Shown here one piece after another: positions 34,024 through 43,171 of a DNA stretch of 64,000 nucleotides (position 1 is the stretch's first letter; each line of letters starts with the position of its first letter). Below the pieces are notes generated by a model. That model worked only from the letters and a program-made list of their open reading frames with translations, did not search any database and had not been told where the DNA came from. Both the position numbers and the translations under genes were made by a program. The stretch comes from Oceanobacillus luteolus (GTDB lineage Bacteria; Bacillota; Bacilli; Bacillales; Amphibacillaceae), in NCBI RefSeq assembly GCF_023715655.1, contig NZ_JAMBON010000014.1, forward strand, positions 1-64,000, in the 5' to 3' direction.

Positions 34024-34884
34024 TTACTGTTTATCTTCCTCGTTTTCTTCCATCCTCGGCTCAAACTGAGGTACAATAACATAGTCTTTTCCGTCGGTTT
34101 CAATTAAAATATTTCCTGATTTTGCAGTGGAATAAATCTGTGTTTTGAGCTTCCTAAGGTTCTTAATTACGCGATCGGTCGGATGGCCATATCCGTTCGA
34201 TTGGCTGTATGTCAAGACTGCGGTCTCCGGATCTACTTCTTTTAAGAAGGCCATCGTGTTTGCATTGAAACCGTGGTGGGCTGCTTTTAAGACTTCTACA
34301 TCTAGATTGTATTTTTCTTTGATTTCTTCTTCCTGTTCTGCTTCAACATCACTCATAAATAGAAAATCGATATCGTTATAAGATACTTTTAATACGATTG
34401 AGGACTCATTGTTGCTGAATATATCCCCGCCGGAATTTAATACTTGAATATCCAAAGAGTCATCTAATGGGATCCTCTCCTTTTCATCCGCTGTTGTGAT
34501 AGGAATGCCTTCTCTAAGAATATGCCATTGATAGATTAGATAAGTCTTTGTTAAATCAACTCGTCCGTTATCGATGAGCTGTTTGACCGGAAAATTTTTC
34601 ATTACATTTATGAGACCGCCAATATGGTCAAAATGCGGATGTGTTGCAACCATTAAATCGATTTCTTCAATATCGGCTTGATTTAAATAGTCGACAAGTT
34701 TAGTTCCAGCATCTTGCTGGCCGCCATCAATTAAAACAGATTTTCCTTTTGGGGTTTCAATTAATACGCTATCCCCATGACCAACATCTATGAAATGGAC
34801 CCGCAATGGGGGATTCGGATCAGCATGGATGCTGGCAGGAAAGATGAAAATTAGAATGAAAATAAAGCTGAACCACTTTTTCAT
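34024..34884 (-). CDS. Secreted ComEC/Rec2-like metallo-beta-lactamase-fold hydrolase
   Basis: A 286-residue protein with a signal peptide (KKWFSFIFILIFIFPASIHA). The metallo-beta-lactamase domain has HFIDVGHGDSVLIETP, the metal motif THPHFDHIGG and later AAHHGF, as in the C-terminal domain of ComEC and its stand-alone relatives. The likely site is the cell surface or medium. Members act on nucleic acid or phosphodiester substrates, but the substrate here is unknown. The tail is acidic (EENEEDKQ). Confidence 0.85.
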   Translation of the reverse strand: MKKWFSFIFILIFIFPASIHADPNPPLRVHFIDVGHGDSVLIETPKGKSVLIDGGQQDAGTKLVDYLNQADIEEIDLMVATHPHFDHIGGLINVMKNFPVKQLIDNGRVDLTKTYLIYQWHILREGIPITTADEKERIPLDDSLDIQVLNSGGDIFSNNESSIVLKVSYNDIDFLFMSDVEAEQEEEIKEKYNLDVEVLKAAHHGFNANTMAFLKEVDPETAVLTYSQSNGYGHPTDRVIKNLRKLKTQIYSTAKSGNILIETDGKDYVIVPQFEPRMEENEEDKQ

Positions 34885-35012
34885 AGTAAAGTCCCCCTTT
34901 AGATGTATGATAATTCCCTAGTTAATTGCTAATTAAACTATCCGAAGCAAGAGCGGAGGGGCCCTACTAGATGCATGCCATGAACAATGTGCAAAAAACC
35001 CCCTAATTTATA

Positions 35013-35050
35013 CAAAAAAAGAAGTGTTATCCAGAGATAAACACTTCTTA
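35013..35050 (-). terminator. Terminator of the ferredoxin-reductase-like gene
   Basis: Read on the minus strand, AAGAAGTGTT and AACACTTCTT arms are followed by a run of U (plus-strand ACAAAAAAA at 35012-35020). It lies five bases after the stop codon. Confidence 0.8.
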
Positions 35051-35055
35051 CTTCT

Positions 35056-35772
35056 TTAAACCGACAAATCCACTGGTAAAAAATTAGGCAATTGTTTCTC
35101 ATTCTTATCCAGCAAGATTTGTTGAGGCTGGATGCCGTGCTCACGTAATAATTCAATGTTTTGCATAAGGAACTCATCACTGCCGACGATGTAGAACAAT
35201 CCCTCTTTATCCATCGCAAGTTCTTCTACTTTTTCATAATAGTCTTTACGGTTATCGACGAATTCGGAAGTGAAATTCTTGTCAGCTGCAGTTTTGAAAA
35301 TATCAGGGAAGAGGAAATCCTTAGACGAATCGATGTTCAGAGAATGAATGTGTGGAACGTTCTCAGGATGTTCCAGATAATCAAGGACTAGCGGTCTAAA
35401 TGTTGCCAGACCTACACCTGATGAGAGAAGATAAATATTTTTATTCTCCCTTTTCAACGGTACATTGCAACGTGTTTTAAAGACGGCAACCTTACTGCCG
35501 ACTTCTAGATTTCTTAAAATCGCCTTGTACTCGGAACATTGTTCTCTGATGCGTGTCGTGATCCCAATGGAATTTTCTTTAGGCAACGTACAGATGGACA
35601 TATGTCGAACGAGGGATTTATTTGGTTTCTCCCCCGCATTAAATCCTTCTAAAGCCAGATGGATAAATGAGCCTTCTTCCCAAGTGAAGCCTTCCGGGCA
35701 CTCAAGCAAGTATGTTTTCACCTCAGCTGTCTCTTCGATAATCTTATCTATTTTCGTCCAATATATTTGCAT
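35056..35772 (-). CDS. Ferredoxin-NADP reductase-fold oxidoreductase
   Basis: A 238-residue protein with an FAD-binding barrel (LVRHMSICTLPKENSIGITTRI, where RxxS contacts flavin in the family) and a nucleotide-binding domain (IYLLSSGVGLATFRPLVLDYL, FYIVGSDEFL). It lacks an iron-sulfur domain. An electron-transfer role with an unknown partner is inferred. I place the start at ATG 35772 because AAGGAG lies between it and the upstream in-frame ATGs. It is divergent from the TetR gene at 35935. Confidence 0.75.
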   Translation of the reverse strand: MQIYWTKIDKIIEETAEVKTYLLECPEGFTWEEGSFIHLALEGFNAGEKPNKSLVRHMSICTLPKENSIGITTRIREQCSEYKAILRNLEVGSKVAVFKTRCNVPLKRENKNIYLLSSGVGLATFRPLVLDYLEHPENVPHIHSLNIDSSKDFLFPDIFKTAADKNFTSEFVDNRKDYYEKVEELAMDKEGLFYIVGSDEFLMQNIELLREHGIQPQQILLDKNEKQLPNFLPVDLSV

Positions 35773-35934
35773 GATGGTATTCTCCTTCATCAATAAAAGC
35801 TTTTGTTATTATTAACATACTATAAATGATAACAATTCTCAATTAAATGTATGATATATTCCTAAAACTTTTTATAAATCCTCTTGCAAATTTTCTAATA
35901 ATTAATTATATTCTAAAACTGAGAGGTGAGTCAT

Positions 35935-36534
35935 ATGTCAGAAATTAAAAGTTCGCGACTAACGAAAAAAGGAATCGAGACGAAAAGAAGGATATTAACA
36001 ACTGCGGAACAAGTTTTTGGGGAGAAAGGTTATTATGAAACATCTGTTGCGGAGATTACGCTCCGAACTGGAGTAGCACAAGGGACATTCTACAATTACT
36101 TTCCAACGAAAAAAGCTGTTTTCGATGAATTGATTTACCAATTGAGCTCTGATCTTCGTTTTGCCATTAAGGAGGCAATGGAGGAGCAGGAGGGATTCGA
36201 GGAAAAACAACGGGCCGGCTACCATGCATTTTTTAAATGGGTGCTTGACCATAGAAACCTCTATAGTGTTGTCCAGCAGTTGGTATTGGTAGATCCTTCT
36301 TTATATCGCTGGTATTATGAAAAGCTTGCCGATGGCTTCATCAAATCCATTGAAACAGCGATTGATGGTGGGGATTGTAAACCCCTCCTACCTGAAACAA
36401 TTGCTTACTCGATGATGGGCATCGGTCAATTTATTGGAATGCGCTGGGTCCTTTGGGAGAATGAGCTTGTCCCGGATGATGTGTTCGATGAAGTCATGGA
36501 AGTTATCTTTCATGGAATAAATGGCAGGGGGTAG
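35935..36534 (+). CDS. TetR family regulator (FadR-like)
   Basis: A 199-residue TetR protein. The helix-turn-helix is at about residues 25-60 (VAEITLRTGVAQGTFYNYFPTKKAVFDELI). The ligand domain is of the kind seen in acyl-CoA-responsive Bacillus regulators. It heads the acyl-metabolism run, and its stop codon is five bases before the ligase start, so it is probably autoregulatory and controls the whole operon with an acyl-CoA as inducer (inference). AGAGGTGAG precedes ATG 35935. Confidence 0.85.
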   Translation: MSEIKSSRLTKKGIETKRRILTTAEQVFGEKGYYETSVAEITLRTGVAQGTFYNYFPTKKAVFDELIYQLSSDLRFAIKEAMEEQEGFEEKQRAGYHAFFKWVLDHRNLYSVVQQLVLVDPSLYRWYYEKLADGFIKSIETAIDGGDCKPLLPETIAYSMMGIGQFIGMRWVLWENELVPDDVFDEVMEVIFHGINGRG

Positions 36535-36539
36535 TGAAC

Positions 36540-38033
36540 ATGGAATCGATTGCTTATTGGATTCATAAACGAGCGGAGATTACTCCGAACCGTACTGCAC
36601 TCATAAGTGAACAGAATCGTTATACGTACAAGGAGCTTTCAGAAAAAGTCACGCAGATGGCAAGTGTGCTGCATCATGAATACAAGCTGGAAAAAGGGGA
36701 GCGTGTGGCCATCTTATCTTATAACCGTGAGGAGTATATGATTGCCTACTTTGCAATTGCTCAACTGGGTTTAATTGCCGTCCCTTTAAACATCCGCTTG
36801 CGTGCCGCAGAATTAGCCTTTCAAGTAAATGATAGTGGAACAAAGATGATTCTCTATGAAAACAGCACAGAAGAGTTATTAGAGGCCATAAAAACTTTTT
36901 ACCGATTTGAAAACGCTTACTCATTTGATGAAGAATTTCCCAAACAAAAGAACACCATTCCAAACGTTTCTATCGACTTTAATGATGATCCGTTTATTAT
37001 TTGTTACACGTCTGGCACGACGGGGAGACCTAAAGGAGCGGTATTAACTCAAGCGAATATGTTTTGGAACGCATTGAATAATCAATATGCCCTAGATATT
37101 ACATCAAAGGATATCACGCATGTTCTATTGCCGCTCTTCCATATCGGCGGGATTGGCTTATTCGCTTTCCCTACTTTGCTTGCCGGTGGGACGATCGTCG
37201 TACCGAATAAATTTCATCCGGAAGAAGTGATCCGGGCAATTGAAATGTACGGAATAACCATAGTTATGGGTGTCCCGACCATTCACGATACAATCCGTAA
37301 ACATCCGTTATTTGCAACTGCAGATTTTTCTTCTGTCCGCTGGTTCTATAGCGGGGGTGCACCTTGTCCTAAGGAACTTATCCATAGCTTCCTTGAGCGT
37401 GGCTTGCCGTTTGGTCAGGGAATGGGAATGACGGAAACTTCACCGACGATTTTCATGTTATCTGAAGAAGATTATAGGCGAAAAGTCGGTTCGATTGGAA
37501 AACCAGTGATGTTTTGTGACATAGCACTTGTGGATGAAGCAGGTAAGCCTGTAAAGCAGGGGGAGGTTGGAGAACTCATCCTCAAAGGTCCGAACATCCT
37601 GAAAGAATATTGGGGACTTCCAGAACAAACGAAAGAAGCGATTCGTGATGGTTGGTTCTATACTGGTGATCTGATGCGCCAAGATGAAGAAGGATTCATT
37701 TATGTAGCGGGACGAAAGAAAGACATGATTATTTCCGGCGGGGAAAATATTTATCCGCTCGAAGTGGAGCAAATCATCTATACACACGAGGCTGTCAGTG
37801 AAGCAGCTGTTATAGGGATAGAAAATGAAAAATGGGGAGAGATACCAATTGCATTCATTTCCCTAAGTGATGGAAAAACAATAAGCGATGAAGAACTCAT
37901 TTCGTTTTGCAAGACGAAGCTAGCAAACTATAAAGTTCCGAAACGCATTTATGTGTTAGATGAATTGCCGAAAAATGCGACTGGAAAGATTGATAAAGTG
38001 AAGCTGAAAGAGTTAATCAGTACGGTTCCCTAA
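36540..38033 (+). CDS. Acyl-CoA ligase (AMP-binding, class I)
   Basis: A 497-residue ANL-superfamily enzyme. The P-loop is YTSGTTGRPKGAV; A5 reads MGMTETSP, A7 FYTGDLMRQDEEGFIYVAGRKKDMI, A8 SGGENIYPLEVE and A10 NATGKIDKVKL with the catalytic lysine. It activates a carboxylic acid to acyl-AMP and then to the CoA thioester. It is in an operon with a Liv-type importer, so the acid may come from outside. ATG 36540 is eight bases from CAGGGGG. It is paralogous to the ligase at 47997. Confidence 0.9.
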   Translation: MESIAYWIHKRAEITPNRTALISEQNRYTYKELSEKVTQMASVLHHEYKLEKGERVAILSYNREEYMIAYFAIAQLGLIAVPLNIRLRAAELAFQVNDSGTKMILYENSTEELLEAIKTFYRFENAYSFDEEFPKQKNTIPNVSIDFNDDPFIICYTSGTTGRPKGAVLTQANMFWNALNNQYALDITSKDITHVLLPLFHIGGIGLFAFPTLLAGGTIVVPNKFHPEEVIRAIEMYGITIVMGVPTIHDTIRKHPLFATADFSSVRWFYSGGAPCPKELIHSFLERGLPFGQGMGMTETSPTIFMLSEEDYRRKVGSIGKPVMFCDIALVDEAGKPVKQGEVGELILKGPNILKEYWGLPEQTKEAIRDGWFYTGDLMRQDEEGFIYVAGRKKDMIISGGENIYPLEVEQIIYTHEAVSEAAVIGIENEKWGEIPIAFISLSDGKTISDEELISFCKTKLANYKVPKRIYVLDELPKNATGKIDKVKLKELISTVP

Positions 38034-38069
38034 TTCAGAATATTAATAATAGAAAGTGAGGTGTCAATC

Positions 38070-38483
38070 ATGGATTTTGAGATTGGACAGACTGCATCCT
38101 TTTCCAGAACGATTACCGAAACAGACTTCATGATGTATGCCGGTTTGAGCGGTGACTATAACCCGATTCATGTCGACAAAGTGTATGCTAAGAAGACATT
38201 TTTTAAAGAACGGATCAGTCATGGATTATTGACTGCGAGTTTCCTATCCCGGTTGTTGGGAATGCATTTGCCTGGCCCAGGTTCTGTCTATGTTTCGCAA
38301 ACATTGCATTTTGAGAAGCCGGTATATATCGGAGATACGATTACAGCCAAAGCTGAGGTAATAGACTTGGAGAATTCCAAACGGCTGCTGACATTGGCAA
38401 CGACTTGTGAGAATCAACACGGAGATATTGTTTTACAGGGCGAGGGATTGATGAAACTTCCAAAAAAGGAGGAGCAAAGATGA
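38070..38483 (+). CDS. MaoC-like (R)-specific enoyl-CoA hydratase
   Basis: A 137-residue hotdog-fold hydratase. The hydratase-2 motif D-x4-H is present in SGDYNPIHVD, followed by ISHGLLTASFLSRLLGMHLPGPGSVY. PhaJ-type members interconvert enoyl-CoA and (R)-3-hydroxyacyl-CoA. Here it lies with a FabG/PhaB-like reductase and a PhaZ-like hydrolase, a combination that points to (R)-3-hydroxyacyl units. AAGTGAGGTG precedes ATG 38070. It overlaps the next gene by four bases (ATGA). Confidence 0.85.
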   Translation: MDFEIGQTASFSRTITETDFMMYAGLSGDYNPIHVDKVYAKKTFFKERISHGLLTASFLSRLLGMHLPGPGSVYVSQTLHFEKPVYIGDTITAKAEVIDLENSKRLLTLATTCENQHGDIVLQGEGLMKLPKKEEQR

Positions 38484-39487
38484 TCGGTATTCAAGCTACG
38501 AGTATTTATGAACCTGCTCTAAAAGCGACAGCGGGAGAATTGGCAATTAAAACAGGGATTCCGGAAGAGGTGATTATTGAAAAGTTCGGACTCTATGAAA
38601 AGAGGGTTGCTCCAGAGCATGAACATGCTTCCGATTTGGCGGTCGCAGCGGGAAAAGAGATTCTGAAATCCGTCGATCCCCTTGAGATTGATGTTGTCAT
38701 CTATTTTGGCAGTCCGTATAAAGATTATCCAATCTGGACTGCTTCCTCCAAAGCACAATATGAACTTGGTACAAAAAATGCATACTCGTTTGAGATGATG
38801 AATGTGAGCTCTTGCTTTCCAATCGCTGTCAAGGTTGCCAAGGACATGATTTATTCTGATAAAAGTATTAACCATATTTTACTGGTTGGTGGCTCGAAGG
38901 AATCACAGGCTATCAACTACGAGAATCCGCGCTCCCGCTTTATGTTCAATTTTGCGGATGGAGGAGCGGCTGCTTTAGTGTCCAGGAATGCGACGAAAAG
39001 TGAAATTCTAGCGTCATCTATTATTACGGATGGCTCCTTTCATGCGGATGTCCTTGTTCCTGGAGGAGGTTCTGTCCATCCTGTCAGTGAAGAAGTGGTC
39101 CAAGAAAAATCGCATTATTTAGATGTGCCTGATCCACAAGGAATGAAAGAAAGATTGGACCCAGTATCCATTCCAAATTTCACCCGTGTCATTCATGAGG
39201 CAGTAGAAAAGAGTGGTGCAAATATAAAAGATTTAAAAGTACTTCTACCATTACACACTAAAAAGTCGATGTTTCGGGATTTGCTGAAATCAGTAGGTTT
39301 ACAAGAGGAACAAGCCGTTTATTTAACGCATCATGGACATATGTCTGCACTGGACCCTTGTTTTGGGATTCATTTGGCAGAAAAAGCGGGGATGCTGAAT
39401 CAGGGAGACCTTGCCGTCATCGTTTCTGCAGGCACAGGTTATACATGGGCTGCCACTGCCATTCGGTGGTTGGAATCTGCGATGTAA
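38480..39487 (+). CDS. KASIII-like (FabH-type) condensing enzyme 1
   Basis: A 335-residue thiolase-fold enzyme of the 3-oxoacyl-ACP synthase III group. The probable nucleophile is C112 (MMNVSSCFPIA) and the first active-site His is H259 (LLPLHTKKS). At the position of the FabH Asn I see H287 in YLTHHGHMSA. That would give a Cys-His-His site, unlike the Cys-His-Asn of fatty-acid FabH. It is unlikely to be housekeeping FabH, because it sits in a catabolic-looking operon. A role in condensation, acyl transfer or thiolysis is inferred. Confidence 0.8.
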   Translation: MIGIQATSIYEPALKATAGELAIKTGIPEEVIIEKFGLYEKRVAPEHEHASDLAVAAGKEILKSVDPLEIDVVIYFGSPYKDYPIWTASSKAQYELGTKNAYSFEMMNVSSCFPIAVKVAKDMIYSDKSINHILLVGGSKESQAINYENPRSRFMFNFADGGAAALVSRNATKSEILASSIITDGSFHADVLVPGGGSVHPVSEEVVQEKSHYLDVPDPQGMKERLDPVSIPNFTRVIHEAVEKSGANIKDLKVLLPLHTKKSMFRDLLKSVGLQEEQAVYLTHHGHMSALDPCFGIHLAEKAGMLNQGDLAVIVSAGTGYTWAATAIRWLESAM

Positions 39488-39558
39488 CTTCCTTGTAACT
39501 TAAAGTGACTATGATGACTTCAAGTAGTAATGAATTTCTAAAAGGGGGCAAACGTATC

Positions 39559-40761
39559 ATGAAAGTTAAACGTATTTGGGGTTTACTATTGATTGTCTTT
39601 ATAATCGGTATTCTTGCGGCATGCGGCGATGATGGGGAAGCTGCATCAGGCGATCAAGATGTTGTAAAAGTTGGGGTACTTATTTCCGGAACGGGAGCAT
39701 TAGAGACATACGGTCTGCAAACCCAACGAGGCTTCGAATTAGGTATTGAATATGGGACAGACGGTACCAATGAAGTAGCAGGCAAAAAAATCGAGTATAT
39801 TTTTGAAGATACAGAAACCGATCCAACGGTTGCAAGACAAAAAGCATTGAAGTTGTTGGAAGAAGATGAAGTGGATTTCCTTGTCGGATCTTCCAGTTCA
39901 GGGGATACACTGGCAGTCACTCCGTTAGCAGAGGAGTATGAAACGATTATGGTAGTTGAACCTGCGGCGGCAGATAGTATTACTGGAGCGGAATACAATG
40001 ACTACGTATTCCGAACTGCTAGAAACTCTTCTCAGGATGCTAAGGCTGCAGCTGTTGCAGTTGCAGGAGAAGGAGTTAAAATTGCTACCCTTGCACCAGA
40101 TTATTCATTTGGGCATGACGGTGCAAAAGCATTCATTGAAGCTGCGGAAGAGCTAGGGGCAGAGCTTGTACTGGAAGAATATGCAGACCAGGCAGCTACA
40201 GACTTCACAGCGAACATCCAGAAGATTATTGAAGCAAAACCAGATTATTTATTCGTTGTTTGGGCAGGAGCGAATACGCCATGGAACCAAATTGCGGATA
40301 TGCGTCTGGACGAGCAAGGAATTAAAGTGACAACAGGTGTGGCAGATATTGCTACGTTGCCATCAATGACACCGTTAGTTGGAATGGAAGGGTTTACACT
40401 GTATTATCATGACCTTCCAGACAACGAAGTGAATGATTGGCTCGTAGAAAAACATATGGAAGAGCATGACTCTCCACCAGATCTGTTTACAGCAGGGGGA
40501 ATGAGTTCCGCACTTGCGATTATTGAGGCGCTTAAACAAACGGATGGAGATACCGATGGTGCCAAGTTAATTGAAACCATGGAAGGCATGAGTTTTGAGA
40601 CACCGAAAGGGACAATGACGTTCAGACCGGAAGACCATCAGGCGTTACAGGAAATGTATTCCGTCACATTGGAAGAAAGTGATGAATTCGACTATCCTGT
40701 TCCGGTTCTGAAGGAAGTCCTGACACCAGAACAAACGGCACCACCGATTATGAATCAATAA
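39559..40761 (+). CDS. Branched-chain-type ABC transporter substrate-binding lipoprotein
   Basis: A 400-residue lipoprotein: MKVKRIWG, a hydrophobic core, then the lipobox LAAC with C22. The mature domain is a LivK/type I periplasmic-binding fold (VKVGVLISGTGALETYGLQT, DEVDFLVGSSSSGDTLAVTPL). This class binds amino acids, amides, urea or aromatic acids. Context with acyl ligases suggests a carboxylic or hydroxy acid. AAAGGGGGC precedes ATG 39559. A perfect hairpin follows the gene, as often seen after binding-protein genes. Confidence 0.88.
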   Translation: MKVKRIWGLLLIVFIIGILAACGDDGEAASGDQDVVKVGVLISGTGALETYGLQTQRGFELGIEYGTDGTNEVAGKKIEYIFEDTETDPTVARQKALKLLEEDEVDFLVGSSSSGDTLAVTPLAEEYETIMVVEPAAADSITGAEYNDYVFRTARNSSQDAKAAAVAVAGEGVKIATLAPDYSFGHDGAKAFIEAAEELGAELVLEEYADQAATDFTANIQKIIEAKPDYLFVVWAGANTPWNQIADMRLDEQGIKVTTGVADIATLPSMTPLVGMEGFTLYYHDLPDNEVNDWLVEKHMEEHDSPPDLFTAGGMSSALAIIEALKQTDGDTDGAKLIETMEGMSFETPKGTMTFRPEDHQALQEMYSVTLEESDEFDYPVPVLKEVLTPEQTAPPIMNQ

Positions 40762-40770
40762 AAAATTTAA

Positions 40771-40804
40771 GACAAATCCTTTCTTCCTATAGAAAGGATT
40801 TGTC
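40771..40804 (+). terminator. Perfect hairpin between the binding-protein and ATPase genes
   Basis: Arms GACAAATCCTTTCT and AGAAAGGATTTGTC (14 bp, perfect) flank the loop TCCTAT. The T tract is poor, so partial termination or 3-prime protection of the upstream mRNA is more likely than full termination. Confidence 0.7.
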
Positions 40805-40833
40805 CTCCATTTTAACGTGAAGGAGGAAGTGGC

Positions 40834-41586
40834 TTGACAGCAATACTAGAGACAAAGGACTTATCGATTGCTTTTGGTGGGCATGTGGCTGTTAACGGTG
40901 TAACTGTGGAGATACCCGAGAAGAAGTTCACCTCGATCATTGGACCAAACGGAGCAGGAAAAACCACTTTTTTCAACCTACTGAGCGGTCAGCTCTCTCC
41001 TACCAACGGGTCAATATATTTTAAAGGCGAAGACATCACTAAAGTATCAACTACAAAACGAGCCCGCATGGGAATTGGTAGGTCCTTTCAAATTACAAAT
41101 GTTTTCCCGAATTTAACAGTTTTAGAAAATGTTCGTTTAGCAGTGCAGTCAAAAAATAAGGTTAGATATAATATTTTCTCTCATTTTAAGCATTACCCGG
41201 GTTTTGAGAAGCGTTCCTTAGAGTTATTGGATATCGTTTTCTTAAAGGAAAAAGCGAATGCAATTGCAGCAAGCCTCGCCCATGGAGAAAAGCGGAAATT
41301 GGAAATTGCGATGCTTCTCGCTTTGGAAACTGAAATTTTACTATTGGATGAGCCGACAGCCGGAATGTCTGTCGAGGAAGTTCCCGCAATTATGGATGTG
41401 ATCAGGAATATCAAAGATGAAGGCAATCGTACCATCGTACTGATAGAGCATAAAATGGATATGATTATGGGGTTGTCTGATGAAGTGTTGGTGCTTTATC
41501 ACGGAGAGTTGATTGCTAAGGGCACACCTGCAGAAATTGTTGAAAATGAAACGGTGCAGGCGGCGTATTTAGGAGGTGGCGTGTAA
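40834..41586 (+). CDS. Branched-chain-type ABC transporter ATP-binding protein (LivG-like)
   Basis: A 250-residue ATPase with Walker A GPNGAGKTT, the LivG-type insertion ARMGIGRSFQITNVFPNLTVLENV, signature LAHGEKRKLEIAM, Walker B ILLLDEPTAGM and VLIEHKMD. The start is TTG 40834 after AAGGAGGAAG. It overlaps the next gene by one base. It energises the importer with the LivF-like subunit. Confidence 0.92.
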   Translation: MTAILETKDLSIAFGGHVAVNGVTVEIPEKKFTSIIGPNGAGKTTFFNLLSGQLSPTNGSIYFKGEDITKVSTTKRARMGIGRSFQITNVFPNLTVLENVRLAVQSKNKVRYNIFSHFKHYPGFEKRSLELLDIVFLKEKANAIAASLAHGEKRKLEIAMLLALETEILLLDEPTAGMSVEEVPAIMDVIRNIKDEGNRTIVLIEHKMDMIMGLSDEVLVLYHGELIAKGTPAEIVENETVQAAYLGGGV

Positions 41587-42293
41587 TGGAAAATCTGCTC
41601 GAATTAAAAAAAGTGGAGGCATTTGTCCAACATTATCATATTTTACACGACATCTCTTTTGAAGTGCCTAAGGGTGAAGTGACGGTCCTATTAGGCAGAA
41701 ATGGAGCCGGAAAAACGACGACGCTTCGAACAATCATGGGACTGAACCGGGTGTCCAAGGGAAGCATTTCCTTTAAAGGTGAATCCATTGTAGGACGCAC
41801 TACTTTTGATATTGCGAATAGTGGAATCGGCTATGTCCCCGAGGACCAAGGGATCTTCGGTGGCTTGACGGTTGGTGAAAATCTACGGGTCGCGATGAAG
41901 AAGGAAGATGAAAAAACGACGGAGAGACTCGAGTGGATATTGGAGCTTTTTCCAGATTTAAAGAAGTTCTGGAAGAAGGAAGGCGGACAGTTAAGTGGTG
42001 GGCAAAAGCAAATGCTCTCAATCGCCAGAGCCTATGTAAATGAAAATGATCTCTTGCTTATCGACGAACCAAGTAAAGGACTCGCTCCAATTATGGTGGA
42101 CAAAGTGACAGAATCCATCCAGCAAATGAAGGAACAGACGACCATCGTATTGGTGGAGCAGAATTTTATGATGGCTAGTCAAATCGGCACCCGCTTCTAC
42201 ATTATTGATGATGGAGTTACAGTCCATAGCGGTGCAATGGATGAACTGAAGGAAGATAAGCAATCGATGAAAAAATACCTTGGGATTTCATAG
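41586..42293 (+). CDS. Branched-chain-type ABC transporter ATP-binding protein (LivF-like)
   Basis: A 235-residue ATPase: Walker A GRNGAGKTT, GIGYVPEDQGIFGGLTVGENL, signature LSGGQKQMLSIARA, Walker B LLIDEPSKGLAP and VLVEQNF. The ATG uses the final A of the LivG-like stop codon, so translation is coupled. It pairs with the LivG-like protein as the second ATPase. Confidence 0.92.
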   Translation: MENLLELKKVEAFVQHYHILHDISFEVPKGEVTVLLGRNGAGKTTTLRTIMGLNRVSKGSISFKGESIVGRTTFDIANSGIGYVPEDQGIFGGLTVGENLRVAMKKEDEKTTERLEWILELFPDLKKFWKKEGGQLSGGQKQMLSIARAYVNENDLLLIDEPSKGLAPIMVDKVTESIQQMKEQTTIVLVEQNFMMASQIGTRFYIIDDGVTVHSGAMDELKEDKQSMKKYLGIS

Positions 42294-42304
42294 GGGGAGT
42301 GAAA

Positions 42305-43165
42305 ATGGAGTTATTCATAAGCTTAGTCATTAACGGGCTTGCGACGGGCATGTTAATCTTCCTCCTTGCTGCCGGTCTGACACTGATATTTGGATTAATG
42401 AGTGTGTTGAACTTTGCACATGGTGGGTTATTCATTTGGGGAGCGTATACCGGTGTTTGGGTCTTTCAGATGACAAATAGCTTTACACTGGGAATTGTCG
42501 CTGCAATTCTAATTGGTCTACTACTTGGTCTGGTTACAGAGCGTCTCGTCATACGTCCAGTATATGGAAACCATATGCAGCAAATTTTAATTACGTTAGG
42601 ATTTATGCTCGTTTTGCAAGAATTGATTAAAGTAGCATTCGGTCCTGACCAAAAAGCGGTTTTCCCACCTGATTTTCTTGCGGGAAGCTTCATGGTTGGA
42701 GACATCGTACTTATCAAATATCGTTTGTTTATTATTGCGGTTGGTATCCTCGTCTTTGTCATTGCCAGTTTAATCTTGAAAAAGTCACGAATCGGCTTGA
42801 TCGTTCGAGCTGGGGTAATGGATAAGGAAATGGTGCAGGCGCTTGGAATCAATATCAAACTTGTTTTTATGCTTGTGTTCATGACAGGTGCTGGGTTGGC
42901 CGCATTAAGTGGAATCCTGCATGCGGTATATTCTGGTGTCATATATGCAGAGATGGGACTTGAATTCTCTATCTTGGCATTTATCGTTGTTGTTATCGGT
43001 GGAATGGGTAGTTTTCCTGGATCATTATTTGCAGCTATTCTGGTTGGATTAGCACAAGCCTTTATGGCTTACTATGTGCCGGCTCTATCATTGGCAGTGA
43101 ACATGCTTTTGATGACCATTGTACTCATTTTCCGACCACAAGGCTTGTTTCAGGTGAAGGGGTGA
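42305..43165 (+). CDS. Branched-chain-type ABC transporter permease (LivH-like)
   Basis: A 286-residue permease with about eight helices. LivH signatures are GLTLIFGLMSVLNFAHGGLFIWGAY near the start and LEFSILAFIVVVIGGMGSFPGSLFAA near the end. AGGGGGAG precedes ATG 42305; the in-frame GTG 42299 overlaps that box. It lies 11 bases after the LivF-like gene. Confidence 0.92.
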   Translation: MELFISLVINGLATGMLIFLLAAGLTLIFGLMSVLNFAHGGLFIWGAYTGVWVFQMTNSFTLGIVAAILIGLLLGLVTERLVIRPVYGNHMQQILITLGFMLVLQELIKVAFGPDQKAVFPPDFLAGSFMVGDIVLIKYRLFIIAVGILVFVIASLILKKSRIGLIVRAGVMDKEMVQALGINIKLVFMLVFMTGAGLAALSGILHAVYSGVIYAEMGLEFSILAFIVVVIGGMGSFPGSLFAAILVGLAQAFMAYYVPALSLAVNMLLMTIVLIFRPQGLFQVKG

Positions 43166-43171
43166 GGATAA

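Noticed and set aside
34938-35219. 93-residue minus frame overlapping the ferredoxin-reductase-like gene
   Set aside because: It overlaps the terminator and the 3-prime end of the real gene in another frame and has no recognisable domain or ribosome site.
38480-39487. Housekeeping fabH
   Set aside because: There are two paralogues in a catabolic-type operon, the catalytic Asn appears replaced by His, and no fab genes are adjacent.
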